Below are positions 41,717 to 50,616 of a stretch of 64,000 nt of DNA, piece after piece. Within the stretch, counting starts at the first letter, position 1. Every line of letters starts with the position of its first letter. Both the position numbers and the translations under genes were made by a program. Source of the DNA: Nocardia brasiliensis ATCC 700358 (GTDB lineage Bacteria; Actinomycetota; Actinomycetes; Mycobacteriales; Mycobacteriaceae); NCBI RefSeq assembly GCF_000250675.2, contig NC_018681.1:7378001-7442000 (forward strand). The letters run 5' to 3'. The notes beneath the pieces were generated by a model. It searched no databases, was not told the DNA's origin, and was given only the letters and a program-made list of their open reading frames with translations.

Positions 41717-42901
41717 TCACAGCCGGAGGTCACGTCCCGCGCCCCAGCCGACCACCGCCTGCGCGAGCGTCGCGGCGGTCAGCGTCAGCAGCGCGAGCGC
41801 CCAGCCCGCGGTCAACGTGTGCAGCAAACCGAGCAGCAACGGGCCGGCCGCGGCGACCGCGAAGCCGACCGTCTGTGCCATCCCCGCGAGGGCGGCCGCC
41901 TGCGCGGCGTCGCGGGCCCGCCTGCTCTGGAAGGTCATGGCCAGCACCAGGCATACGCCCGCGCCGAGTCCGATCAGCAGCACCGAAACCAGCGCATAGC
42001 GCGGTGCGAGCGCGAGCAGCAGGAACCCGATCGCGTTGAGCGCGGAGGCGCCCGCGGCGAGCAGCCGCTGGTCGCCGAGCCACCGCTCGAGCCACGGCAG
42101 CAGGTTGACGGCGAGCAGGCCGAGCAGCTGAAAGGCGAACAGCAGCACGCCCGCCGCCCGCTCGGACATGCCGTTATCGTGCACGATGCTCGGCAGCCAG
42201 GCGATGATCGCGTAGAAGCCCAGCGACTGCAGGCCCATGAACACGCTGACCTGCCAGGCGAGACCGGACCGCCACGGCATGCCCGCGGGCGCCGTGGCGG
42301 CCGGTGCCCGCACCTGTCGTCGCTGCTGCCCCGACCAGACCAGCAGCGCGGTGACCGCGAGCACCGCCCAGCATGCCAGCGCGCTGCGCCAGCCGCCGGG
42401 CAAGTGCTCGGACAGCGGCACCGACACACCGGACGACACTGCCGCGGCCAAGGTCATCGCGGTCACGTAAGCGCCTGTCGCCCAGCCGATCCGGCGCTCG
42501 GGCAGGGTCGCGCGCAGCACCGACGGCAACAGGACGTTGCCGAAGGTGATGGCCACCGCCAGGATCGCGGTGCCCGCGAACAGGCACCACAGGCCGGCCG
42601 CGGAACGCAGCAGCACACCCGCGATGAGCCCGAGCAGGGCGAACAGCAGTATCTGTGCGGACCCGCGGCTCGCCATCCGGGCGACCACAGGTGAGACGGC
42701 GGCGAAGATCAGCAACGGCAACGCACCGAGCACCCCGCTGCCCGCACTGGACAGCCCCGTCTCGCGTTCGATGGTGGGCAGCAACGCGCCGACGCCGGTG
42801 AGCGCGGCCCGCAGGTTCGCGCCGATCAGCACGATGCCGATCAGCAGTCCCGCGGTCGGCAGGCTTCGGGTGCGGTCGCCCGCGACCACGGCGGAGTTCA
42901 T
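41717..42901 (-). CDS. MFS transporter, CynX/NimT-like
   Basis: 394 aa, start 10 nt after the cytochrome b561 stop. Twelve hydrophobic segments starting LLIGIVLIGANLRAALTGVG (the ANLR...TGVG pattern is that of the CynX/NimT cyanate/2-nitroimidazole exporter family). It lies at the end of the dpg-like operon, so export of the pathway product or its intermediates is possible. Substrate not known. Motif A-like region is weak, as is common in this subfamily. Confidence 0.85.
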   Translation of the reverse strand: MNSAVVAGDRTRSLPTAGLLIGIVLIGANLRAALTGVGALLPTIERETGLSSAGSGVLGALPLLIFAAVSPVVARMASRGSAQILLFALLGLIAGVLLRSAAGLWCLFAGTAILAVAITFGNVLLPSVLRATLPERRIGWATGAYVTAMTLAAAVSSGVSVPLSEHLPGGWRSALACWAVLAVTALLVWSGQQRRQVRAPAATAPAGMPWRSGLAWQVSVFMGLQSLGFYAIIAWLPSIVHDNGMSERAAGVLLFAFQLLGLLAVNLLPWLERWLGDQRLLAAGASALNAIGFLLLALAPRYALVSVLLIGLGAGVCLVLAMTFQSRRARDAAQAAALAGMAQTVGFAVAAAGPLLLGLLHTLTAGWALALLTLTAATLAQAVVGWGAGRDLRL

Positions 42902-42911
42902 CGGCTAGGCC

Positions 42912-43475
42912 CTAACGGCGCGAGCCGAAGGTCATCCGCCGAAGCAGCTTGTCCCGCAACAGCAACGCGTGGAACAGCACCGCGCAGATGTGCGCGGTGA
43001 AGGCCGCGAGCAGCAGATAGGCCAGGAGGCCGTGCACCGTGCGCAGCGTCGCGTACAGCCCCGCGTCGGTGGGCACGATCGCCGGGACGCGCAGCCCGCC
43101 GAAGATCCGAATCGGTATCCCCGAGGCCGAAACCAGGGCCCAGCCGATGATCGGCTGGGCCAGGAACAGTGCGTACATGAGGATCTCGGAGCCGGTGGCG
43201 ATCAGCCGCTCGGGCTTGCTGAGGCCGAGCGGCGGTGGGGGCGGCCGGTGCCACAGCCGATTTCCGATGCGCAGCACGGCCAGCACCAGGATCGCGAACC
43301 CGAGGGACTTGTGCACCTCCAGCAGCAGCCGGTAGTGGCCGAGCGAGCCGACCAGCGCGCCGCCGAGGAAAATCATCGCGACGATCAGGATCGCCATCAG
43401 CCAGTGCAGGATTCGCGCCGTGACCCCGAATCGGCCGAGCTGCTCGGTGCGGGTTTCGCCGAGTGTGGTCATCAT
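42912..43475 (-). CDS. Cytochrome b561
   Basis: 187 aa, ATG overlapping the catalase-like stop by 4 nt. Four helices with haem-ligand His residues: ARILHWLMAILIVAMIFLGG, LLEVHKSLGFAILVLAVLRI, TLRTVHGLLAYLLLAAFTAH and VLFHALLLRDKLL. This is the bacterial YodB/CybB type, which oxidises quinol or transfers electrons across the membrane. Translational coupling to the Tat-exported catalase-like enzyme indicates that it donates to, or accepts from, that haem protein (inference). Confidence 0.9.
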   Translation of the reverse strand: MMTTLGETRTEQLGRFGVTARILHWLMAILIVAMIFLGGALVGSLGHYRLLLEVHKSLGFAILVLAVLRIGNRLWHRPPPPPLGLSKPERLIATGSEILMYALFLAQPIIGWALVSASGIPIRIFGGLRVPAIVPTDAGLYATLRTVHGLLAYLLLAAFTAHICAVLFHALLLRDKLLRRMTFGSRR

Positions 43476-44542
43476 GCCCGCACCACCTGGATCGCACCCG
43501 CGGCCCGCGGCTCGCCCGCCCGCCGCCGGAACGATTCGGCGTAGACGGCGGACCGCGCGGGCAGCAGCGGATCGTCGGACGCCGCGATGCCGTCGGGTAG
43601 CACGAGCGGATCGAAATTGACGTCCTGCACATTGTCGGCGGCTTCGGTGCGCACCGCGTCGAGCACCAGCGTGCCGACCTCCACGGCGGGCCGATCGGCG
43701 GGCCACGGTTTCGTCGCGTCGTCGGTCGGGTCCTGGCCACGAATCCCGATGACCAGGCGCAGTTTCCAGCGCAACGGGCCGCGCCGCAGATCGGCGACGA
43801 GCGCGTCGAACAGCTGGTCCGCGCCCGGCCGATCCGGCGGCGCCGGGCTCGCCTCCGGTTCGAACTGCCAGCGCACGGGCACTGACCGGCCTTCGGCATC
43901 GGTGCACTCGAAGGCGTTGAGGCCGTAGTAGGTCGAACTGGCGAAGCTCGGGGCGTGCGGCCCCTGCTCGATGAGCGCCAGGGCGGCCGCGGTTTTCGGA
44001 TGGGTGGCCAGATGTCGGCGCATCCGCTCCGGGTCCGGCTTGCCGGTCGCCGGATCGGGCGCGAAAGCCAGTGTCCGCGTGTAGAAATCGTCCGGGGTCG
44101 CGTCGAGGAACACCGGGACGTTCACCAGGGCCATCCGCCACTGCTCCCCGTTCGGCAGGAACAGCCGCAGGCCGAGTCCGCGCGGCGTAGCGAGATCGTC
44201 CGGCGCATGCGGATTTCCGCCCGCCAGGGAGAACCGGCCGTCGAGGCGATACCGGCCGGCGCGGAACACCGACGCCTGGCACATTTCGACGCCGTTGCCA
44301 TTGCTCTCGAAATACCCTGCGACGGCCACCCCCTTGGCGTGGTTGCGGCGGCGGCCGGAGAAGTTCCCGCCCGCCGCCTCCTGCAGCCGGTCGGCGATGC
44401 GCCGGGCCGTCAAACGCCAAGGGCCGATGCTGTTTTCGCTGAACAGGAAGCCGCCGATGCTCGCGGCACCGACCGCGGCGAGCACCGCGCCGCCCAGTAC
44501 CGTGCGCCGATTCAACGACAAACCCGCACTTTCGTCGGTCAT
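43472..44542 (-). CDS. Tat-exported catalase-related haem peroxidase (SrpA-like)
   Basis: 356 aa from ATG with GAGGGGG upstream. A Tat-like signal (LNRRTVLGGAVLAAVG) exports it. The mini-catalase core shows RRNHAKGVAVAGYFESNGNG with the distal His, RFSLAGGNPHAPDD, LGLRLFLPNGEQWRMALVNV, DFYTRTLAFAPDP and, near the C terminus, LLPARSAVYAESFRRRAG with the likely proximal Tyr. Smaller than a full catalase (about 480 aa or more). It could remove peroxide or act as an organic peroxidase on phenolics. Coupled to cytochrome b561 and placed after the ThDP enzyme of the dpg-like operon. Confidence 0.88.
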   Translation of the reverse strand: MTDESAGLSLNRRTVLGGAVLAAVGAASIGGFLFSENSIGPWRLTARRIADRLQEAAGGNFSGRRRNHAKGVAVAGYFESNGNGVEMCQASVFRAGRYRLDGRFSLAGGNPHAPDDLATPRGLGLRLFLPNGEQWRMALVNVPVFLDATPDDFYTRTLAFAPDPATGKPDPERMRRHLATHPKTAAALALIEQGPHAPSFASSTYYGLNAFECTDAEGRSVPVRWQFEPEASPAPPDRPGADQLFDALVADLRRGPLRWKLRLVIGIRGQDPTDDATKPWPADRPAVEVGTLVLDAVRTEAADNVQDVNFDPLVLPDGIAASDDPLLPARSAVYAESFRRRAGEPRAAGAIQVVRA

Positions 44543-44607
44543 GAGTTCCCCCTCTTTCGTGCACTGGCGGGGCGGCGGCCGCCGCCCCAGGGTGTTGCGC
44601 GGCCGGA

Positions 44608-46425
44608 TCAGGGCGGGCCGAGCGCCTGCAGGCGTTGCACCAGTTCGGCGTCCACGCCCGGCTTCTCGGCCATGAACATGTCCACCGTGGGCGCGGGCGG
44701 CCCGGACGCGGGATCGACGCGGATGTCGATCACGTAGGGCGCACCGCCCTCGATCACCTTGAAACCGCGCTCGATGGCGTCGCGCAGCTTGCAACCCTCG
44801 GTGACGACCTCGCCGTCGATATCGAAGGTCGCCGCGATCGCCGCGAAGTCCTGATTGGGCTGCCCCAGCCGCAGATACCAGGGTTCGTTGGCGGGCTCCC
44901 AGCCGTAGATCTCTTCGATCGCGCCGACGCCGGTCATCAGCGTCTTGTACTCGTGATTGTTCAGCACCAGGTACAGCACCGGCAGATCGAACTTGCGCGT
45001 GGTCCACCAGGCATTGGTGTGGAACAGCGCGGACCCGTCGCCGACGATGTTCACGACCAGCCGCTCCTTGCCCAGCGCGAGCGAAATACCCAGCGACGCA
45101 GGCAAAGAGAAGCCCAGCGAACCGCCCGTGGTGCAGAAGTAGGCGTCGGGCACGTCGTACCGGATCGTCTTCTGCACCGCGGCCAGGATCGAGAACGCCT
45201 CGTTGATGACGGTGATCGGCTTGCTGAGCGTCTCCTGCACCTCGGCGATGGCCATCGGCACCTGGATATCGGGAATCCGCGCGTCCACGTCGGCGTGCGC
45301 GAAAAGATCCGTCAGGGCCGCGAACCCTTCGTCGCGTCCGGTGGAAAGCTGTTGCACCCGAAAGTTTCTCGCCTCCGCCGCGGACCAGTCGAAGTCCGGG
45401 TGGGTGGCGATGCCGTCGATGATCCGCGGCAACGTCATCGCGATGTCACCGAGGACCCCGACCTCCGAGTAGTAGTTCTTGCCGATCTCCCACGCGTCGT
45501 TGTGCAGCGTGACCTGGGTGAGGTGCGCCGGAATGATCGGCCCGTTCTCCCAGCGGAAGACGAGTATCTGCGCCTGGGTGTTCACCCCGATCTGGAAGAC
45601 TGTGTCGAAGTCGCCCAGCTGCATGTGCACACCCTCCTGGGTGGGCAGCAGCTCGCCCTGCCAGTGCGGCAGATCGTTCGGATAGTTCAGTCTGCTCGAT
45701 TGATTCGTCGAATAGACCGCCGCACCGAGCAGCGTCGCCAGCTCCTCGATCTCCGGCCAGGCCGCCGCCTCGCCGACACCGTCTCCCACCAGCAGCACCG
45801 GATTCCGCGCGCGGGCAAGGGTTTCCGCCGCTGCCGCGACGCCGGCGGGATCGCCGATCACCGCGTGCGCGATCCGGGTGGCCCGGCCCGTCTCCTGCAG
45901 CGCGGGCGTCTCGATCAGGAAGTTCCACGGTATCGAGATGAACACCGGCTGGAACGGCGGCACCAGCACCTCTTTGAACGCGCGCTGCATGACGATCGGG
46001 ATCTCGTCGACGTTGCGGATCTCGTGGGCCCACTTGGTGTACTGGCCCGCGGTCCGCACCAGGTCCGAGGCCAGGATCGGCTCCTGCACCAGCAGATCGC
46101 TGTGCTGCTGGCCGCAGAACACGATCAGCGGGATGTTGGAACGGTAAGCGTTGAACAGGTTTCCGATGATGTTGGCGGTGCCCGGCGTGACGTGCACGAT
46201 GGCCGCGCCCGGCCGCCCCGACATCCGGGCGTAGCCCATGGCGGCGCCGAGCGCGATGTTCTCGTGCAGGCACGGAATGTAGGACACTCCGTTCTCCGGG
46301 ATGGTGGTGCCGTCGATCAGCGGGATCTCGTGGGTGCCCGGCACGCCGAAGGCGTATTCGATACCCGCGTCGCGCAGATAGTCGAAGATGATGTCGCGTC
46401 CCAGCTTCTTACCAGGTGAATCCAT
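44608..46425 (-). CDS. ThDP-dependent decarboxylase (benzoylformate decarboxylase-like)
   Basis: 605 aa from the ATG of MDSPGKKLGR with AAGGA 6 nt upstream (an ATG 2 codons earlier sits on the ribosome site itself). N-terminal: EYAFGVPGTHEIPLIDGTT and IPCLHENIALGAAMGYARMS with the catalytic Glu. C-terminal cofactor motif: VNIVGDGSALFHTNAWWTTR then LPVLYLVLNNHEYKTL. This is the acetolactate synthase/benzoylformate decarboxylase family; FAD-binding features of true acetolactate synthase are not evident. Starts 10 nt after dpgD. Because the operon should yield 3,5-dihydroxyphenylglyoxylate, an aryl-2-oxoacid like benzoylformate, decarboxylation to 3,5-dihydroxybenzaldehyde is the likeliest reaction (inference). 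Confidence 0.8.
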   Translation of the reverse strand: MDSPGKKLGRDIIFDYLRDAGIEYAFGVPGTHEIPLIDGTTIPENGVSYIPCLHENIALGAAMGYARMSGRPGAAIVHVTPGTANIIGNLFNAYRSNIPLIVFCGQQHSDLLVQEPILASDLVRTAGQYTKWAHEIRNVDEIPIVMQRAFKEVLVPPFQPVFISIPWNFLIETPALQETGRATRIAHAVIGDPAGVAAAAETLARARNPVLLVGDGVGEAAAWPEIEELATLLGAAVYSTNQSSRLNYPNDLPHWQGELLPTQEGVHMQLGDFDTVFQIGVNTQAQILVFRWENGPIIPAHLTQVTLHNDAWEIGKNYYSEVGVLGDIAMTLPRIIDGIATHPDFDWSAAEARNFRVQQLSTGRDEGFAALTDLFAHADVDARIPDIQVPMAIAEVQETLSKPITVINEAFSILAAVQKTIRYDVPDAYFCTTGGSLGFSLPASLGISLALGKERLVVNIVGDGSALFHTNAWWTTRKFDLPVLYLVLNNHEYKTLMTGVGAIEEIYGWEPANEPWYLRLGQPNQDFAAIAATFDIDGEVVTEGCKLRDAIERGFKVIEGGAPYVIDIRVDPASGPPAPTVDMFMAEKPGVDAELVQRLQALGPP

Positions 46426-46435
46426 TGTCATTCCT

Positions 46436-47248
46436 TCATTGCCCGGTCCAGTTCGGGGCGCGTTTCGCCACGAAGGCCCGGGGTCCCTCCTGTGCGTCGG
46501 CCGAGTTCGCCCGCCGGGTTTCCCACGGGTAATCGGCCACGAATGCGTCCGGCAGCGGCTCGGCCGCCCCGGCCGCGGCGGCCTGTTTGATCGCGCGCAC
46601 CGACAGCGGCGCACAGGCCAGCACATCGGCGACCCAGCGATCGACGCAGGCGTCCAGTTCGGCGGCCGGGACCACCTCGTTGACCAGGCCGAGTGCGGCG
46701 GCCCGGGCGGCGGACAACCGCCGCCCGGTCAGCAGATACCCCAGCGCCACCCGGTACGGCGCCTGCCGCGGCAGCCGGAACACCCCGCCGGCCCCCGGGA
46801 TCAGCCCGAGTTTGGCTTCGGGAAGCCCGAATTCGGCGTCGTCGGCGGCGACGATGAGGTCGCAGGCCAGTGCGAGTTCGAAACCACCGCCCAGCGCGTA
46901 GCCGGACACCTTGGCGATCACCGGTTTGGCGAAGTCGAACCGCTCGGTCAGCCGGGGGAATCCCGGCTTGCCCGCACTACCGAACGACGAGTGCGCCGTG
47001 CCCGCGTCGATCCGGCCGGCCAGCTCCTTCAGATCCTGCCCGACCGAAAACGCCCGTCCCCCTTTGCCGCCGAGCACTACCACCCAGATCGCCGGGTCGG
47101 CCTCGATATCGTCCCAGACCTGCCCGAGCTCGTGATGCATCCGCAGATTCATCGCGTTGAGCACCTCGGGCCGGTCGAGCTCCACGGTGGCGACGCGGCC
47201 GCGCTTGCGGTAGTCCACCGTCGTCAAGGTCTCGACGGACAGCGTCAT
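46436..47248 (-). CDS. dpgD: Enoyl-CoA hydratase-like dihydroxyphenylacetyl-CoA pathway protein DpgD
   Basis: 270 aa, ATG overlapping the dpgC stop by 4 nt. Crotonase-fold motifs: AFSVGQDLKELAGRID, VSGYALGGGFELALACDLIV and FGLPEAKLGLIPGAGGVFRL, with FVAKRAPNWTGQ at the end. DpgD of glycopeptide clusters, with DpgB, helps DpgA convert the tetraketide to 3,5-dihydroxyphenylacetyl-CoA by dehydration. Standing alone it would be called a generic enoyl-CoA hydratase; the neighbours give the assignment. Confidence 0.88.
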   Translation of the reverse strand: MTLSVETLTTVDYRKRGRVATVELDRPEVLNAMNLRMHHELGQVWDDIEADPAIWVVVLGGKGGRAFSVGQDLKELAGRIDAGTAHSSFGSAGKPGFPRLTERFDFAKPVIAKVSGYALGGGFELALACDLIVAADDAEFGLPEAKLGLIPGAGGVFRLPRQAPYRVALGYLLTGRRLSAARAAALGLVNEVVPAAELDACVDRWVADVLACAPLSVRAIKQAAAAGAAEPLPDAFVADYPWETRRANSADAQEGPRAFVAKRAPNWTGQ

Positions 47249-48558
47249 CGGCGCACCCCCGCGGAAAATCGGCTCACCTTGGTCAGCACGTCGGCGCCGT
47301 AGCAACGCAACGCCTGATGCAGCGCGAATTCCGACAGGTAGCGCCGGAACACGTCCTGTGGTTCCTCCGCGCAGACCAGCATGTGCTTGTTCGCGACAAC
47401 CGCCGGCGCGGCGAGTTGAGCTGCGGCCCGGTCGATTTCGTCGTCCATCGCGTCGGGTTCGACCACCGTGTCCAGCACCAGGCGGGCATCGGGATCGGTC
47501 GCCGCGATCCTGCGCCCCCACAGGATCACCTCGCGGGAGAGCCGGAAGTTCGTCGCGCGCCCCAGGCGCAGGTTGCCCGCCCCCGGAATGATGCCCTCCT
47601 GCGCGGCGGGCAGGCTGACGAAACTGTCGGCCGCCGCGATCACCCGATCGAAGACCAGCAGCAGTTGCGCACCGCCGCCGATCGCGAACGAGTCGACCGC
47701 GGCGATCCACGGCTTGGTCGCCGGACCGGACAGCCAATGCCGCTCGTCCCGGGTCATCCCGCGCAGAATCTTTGCGATATAACCGGTTTCGCGGCCGAGG
47801 AGGAAATCGATGAACGAGATCCGCCCCGCGTGCAGCTGCGTCAGGTCGATGCCCGCGCTGAACACCCGGCGACCGCGGTAACGCGGATGATCCATCACGC
47901 CGCCGCGCACCACACCGACCCGGGAACGCGGGTCCAGCAGGACCAGATCGACCGCGCACTCCATGTCCGCGACGTGCTGGTTGTCCTCGGCGTTGAGGCA
48001 GTGGCCGTTGGTGATGGTCAGCGTCGCGGTGGCACCGGTGCGCCGCAACTCGACCGCGGGCAGTGTGATCAGCCCGGTCGCCTCGTACTCGGCCAGCAGG
48101 CCGAGCGCGCGCGGCGTCGGGGCGCGCATCGCGTCCAGCAGATGGTTGCCCGCCACGGGATCGGCGAAGACGGCGTGGAAGAAGACACCTTGGTCGATCT
48201 CCCAGCCCTCCTTGGCCGCCTGCGGCGTCCCGGCTTCGGCGGCGAGTTGCCCGGCATCGGGCAGCAGGCCGGGAAACAGCTCCCCGGCCACGGCGGCGAG
48301 TTCGGCCAGCCGCAGCGGGAGCCGCAGGTCGTCGGTCGCCGCGGCGTACACCTCGCCCACATGCGCGCGCAGGAACCTACGGCGCAGTGTGCGCACGGCG
48401 CGGTGGGATTCGGCCGCGCGCGCCGCGTCGAGCTCGCCGCGCCGCGGCACCGGCCCGAGCGAACCGAGGAAGGCCGCGTGTTCTGTTGCCGCCGTGCGCA
48501 ATGCGGCTCGGTCGCGGTCGAGCGCGACGTCCGTGCGCACGAGGTGGGCCGCCGTCAC
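47245..48558 (-). CDS. dpgC: Cofactor-free 3,5-dihydroxyphenylacetyl-CoA 1,2-dioxygenase DpgC
   Basis: 437 aa, GTG start overlapping the dpgB stop by 4 nt. An N-terminal helical domain (about 1-190) is followed by the crotonase-like domain: AGIDLTQLHAGRISFIDFLL, GRETGYIAKILRGMTRDERH, DSFAIGGGAQLLLVFDRVIA and SLPAAQEGIIPGAGNLRLGR, all stretches typical of DpgC. It uses O2 without metal or flavin to turn 3,5-dihydroxyphenylacetyl-CoA into 3,5-dihydroxyphenylglyoxylate and CoA. Length agrees with the characterised enzyme from vancomycin producers. Confidence 0.92.
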   Translation of the reverse strand: MTAAHLVRTDVALDRDRAALRTAATEHAAFLGSLGPVPRRGELDAARAAESHRAVRTLRRRFLRAHVGEVYAAATDDLRLPLRLAELAAVAGELFPGLLPDAGQLAAEAGTPQAAKEGWEIDQGVFFHAVFADPVAGNHLLDAMRAPTPRALGLLAEYEATGLITLPAVELRRTGATATLTITNGHCLNAEDNQHVADMECAVDLVLLDPRSRVGVVRGGVMDHPRYRGRRVFSAGIDLTQLHAGRISFIDFLLGRETGYIAKILRGMTRDERHWLSGPATKPWIAAVDSFAIGGGAQLLLVFDRVIAAADSFVSLPAAQEGIIPGAGNLRLGRATNFRLSREVILWGRRIAATDPDARLVLDTVVEPDAMDDEIDRAAAQLAAPAVVANKHMLVCAEEPQDVFRRYLSEFALHQALRCYGADVLTKVSRFSAGVRR

Positions 48559-49280
48559 GACGCGGCCCGTTCCCGGCGCAGCATCCGATCGGAGGCCGCG
48601 AGGTGGGCGCCGAGCGCATCCTCGAATCGCGTGGTCGCGGCGTCCAGCAGCAGGCGGCGGCGGATCGCGAGTTCGGCGCCGACCGAGGCACCGAACAGCG
48701 CGACGGCCGCCGTGATCGCGGCGGCCTCGCCGCCCTCGGTGATCACCTGATCGACCAGCCCGTGTTCGCGCGCCACCTCGGCGGACAGCGTCCGCCCGTG
48801 GATCGCCAGCTCCCTGGCACGGCCCAGGCCCGCCTGTCCGGCGAGCCGATAGAGCGCCATCGCGGGCCAGACGCCGGCGCCGGTGCGGGCCAGGCCGAAG
48901 GTGGCGCCCGCGCGCACGATCCGGTAGTCGGCGACCAGCAGCAATTCGGCCGCCGGACCGTAGGCCGCACCGCTCACCACGGCGATGATCGGCGCGGGCA
49001 CCTGCTCCAGGCGGCGCAGCGCGCTCTCCCATTTGCCGACGTCGGCGACGGCGACATCGCCGGGCCAGGCGAAATATTCGTCCGACCGGGCCCCGTCGAT
49101 ATATAGAACGACACACTGGCGTAATTCCGGTGTCGTGTCCTCGGCCCGGCGTGCGACCGCCGTCACCGAGGCCACCAGATCGGCGGACAACGGGCGGTCC
49201 GCGGAAATCACCGCGGTGATGACATGAACGTCGCCATTTCCCTGCTCGGCGCCGTTCGATTCGACAGTTGAACTGTTCAT
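48555..49280 (-). CDS. dpgB: DpgB, crotonase-fold partner of the type III PKS
   Basis: 241 aa. The ATG at 49280 is preferred over the one at 49286 because AAGG lies 7 nt upstream of it. Degenerate crotonase fold: PAPIIAVVSGAAYGPAAELL, VADYRIVRAGATFGLARTGA and GRARELAIHGRTLSAEVARE. In glycopeptide producers DpgB forms a complex with DpgD and speeds DpgA turnover. It lies 40 nt after dpgA and overlaps dpgC by 4 nt. Confidence 0.87.
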   Translation of the reverse strand: MNSSTVESNGAEQGNGDVHVITAVISADRPLSADLVASVTAVARRAEDTTPELRQCVVLYIDGARSDEYFAWPGDVAVADVGKWESALRRLEQVPAPIIAVVSGAAYGPAAELLLVADYRIVRAGATFGLARTGAGVWPAMALYRLAGQAGLGRARELAIHGRTLSAEVAREHGLVDQVITEGGEAAAITAAVALFGASVGAELAIRRRLLLDAATTRFEDALGAHLAASDRMLRRERAAS

Positions 49281-49320
49281 CGACATGCCTTGTCTAGGTA
49301 GGTTTCGAAAGTGAAGAGGA

Positions 49321-50463
49321 TCAGAATCTGAGCAATGCGGTTTCGATCTGCGAACCGGGCCCCATGGTCATCAATATCCCGTAGTCGCCGGGACGGACCA
49401 CCCGCTCGGCGAGCAGTCGCTGATAGGAAAACAAAAACGACCCGCTGGAAAGATTTCCGTAATCGCGCATGACACTGACGGTGTGCCGCACATCGTGCCC
49501 GGTGAGCCCGAGATTGATTTTCACAGCGTCGATGACCTTCTTGCCGCCGGCGTGCACGATCCAGTGCGCGATGTCCTTGCGCCGCAGTCCGTTCTCGAGG
49601 AGCAGGCGGTCGACGACGATCTCCACGTGCGCGCCGACCTCGTACGGGACTTCCTTGTCCAGGTAGAAGCTGAACTTGCCCGCGTCCTCGTCCCAGTCGT
49701 AGCGCATGGCGCCGACCGCGTGCGTGATCATGTAGCTGCGCTGGGCCAGCAGCGCGGGTGCGCGCTCGGCGGCCGGCGCGAACGATTCGGGCGCGAGATC
49801 CGTGCCGATCGCCAACGCCGCCGCACCGTCGCCGAACAGGCTGTTCACCACCGCGGTACGCAGTGTTCCGTCGAAAACATAGGCCGCCGAACACGTTTCC
49901 GAGCAGGCCAGCATCGCCAGCTCGCCCGGATGGGCCGCCGACCACGAGGCCGCGGCGGTCACCCCGTTCAAACCGGCATTGCAGCCCATGCCGACGACAT
50001 CGAGGCGCGCGGTATGCGCCGAGAGCCCCAGCTCATTGATCAGCAGCGCGCTGAAGCCCGGCGTCAGGAAGCCGGTGGTGGTGACGGCCACCAGGTAGCC
50101 GATATCGCGCACGTCCCGGCCCAGCTCGCGCAGACAGGACCGGATCGCCTGAGCGGCCGCGTGCACGCCTTCCCTGCGGTGTTTGGCGAGCAGCTCACCC
50201 TGCGTTTCGACCCGGTAATTGCCGTCGGTGTCGCGGGGCGGCAACACCAGGTGCCGGGTTTCGATTCCGCCATTGAGAAATATGCCCCTGATTTTGGGGT
50301 CGGATATATTCAGCAGCTCGACCAGTTCGCGTTGGCTGTAGCGGGTGGACGGCGTTGCGGTCGCCACGCCCAACAATCGCGGATAGGACGGTTCAGCCGG
50401 AAATCCTACCCGGTCTGTTTTCGCATCGAACTCGTCGATGCAGTATTGTTCGAGTGCACTCAT
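49321..50463 (-). CDS. dpgA: Type III polyketide synthase DpgA
   Basis: 380 aa from the ATG of MSALEQYCIDEFD; a TTG eight codons earlier is an alternative. Chalcone-synthase fold: PRLLGVATATPSTRYSQREL, GIFLNGGIETRHLVLPP (the FLN...RxLxLP pattern typical of DpgA). Catalytic Cys in VVGMGCNAGLNG (about residue 160), His in HWIVHAGGKK (about 304) and Asn in DYGNLSSGSF (about 335). DpgA condenses four malonyl-CoA to 3,5-dihydroxyphenylacetyl-CoA. First gene of the operon. Upstream 448 nt is lower in GC. Confidence 0.93.
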   Translation of the reverse strand: MSALEQYCIDEFDAKTDRVGFPAEPSYPRLLGVATATPSTRYSQRELVELLNISDPKIRGIFLNGGIETRHLVLPPRDTDGNYRVETQGELLAKHRREGVHAAAQAIRSCLRELGRDVRDIGYLVAVTTTGFLTPGFSALLINELGLSAHTARLDVVGMGCNAGLNGVTAAASWSAAHPGELAMLACSETCSAAYVFDGTLRTAVVNSLFGDGAAALAIGTDLAPESFAPAAERAPALLAQRSYMITHAVGAMRYDWDEDAGKFSFYLDKEVPYEVGAHVEIVVDRLLLENGLRRKDIAHWIVHAGGKKVIDAVKINLGLTGHDVRHTVSVMRDYGNLSSGSFLFSYQRLLAERVVRPGDYGILMTMGPGSQIETALLRF

Positions 50464-50496
50464 GAGTCGCGTCCGATCCGGCGGCAAAGGTGCACT

Positions 50497-50616
50497 TCAG
50501 TAGTAGAATTGAGCAGATTCGTCGCACATGTGATAGACATGCGTCTCCCCCAGAAAATTGCTGATTTCAGTCGCCAACAACGCGAGTTCGACGTTGTTTG
50601 ACGCACCCCCGAGCAT
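50497..50616 (-). CDS. Candidate 39-aa ORF upstream of dpgA
   Basis: A 39-codon ATG frame ends 33 nt before the dpgA start, beginning MLGGASNNVELALLATEISN and ending with ESAQFYY after HVYHMCDE. Composition is protein-like and the frame is lower in GC than neighbours. No strong ribosome site, so it could be a leader peptide, a small protein or noise. An in-frame extension upstream looks unlike protein. Confidence 0.35.
   Translation of the reverse strand: MLGGASNNVELALLATEISNFLGETHVYHMCDESAQFYY

Noticed and set aside
46436..47248. Calling dpgD a generic enoyl-CoA hydratase
   Set aside because: Sequence alone allows it, but strict position and 4-nt overlap with dpgC make DpgD the better call.
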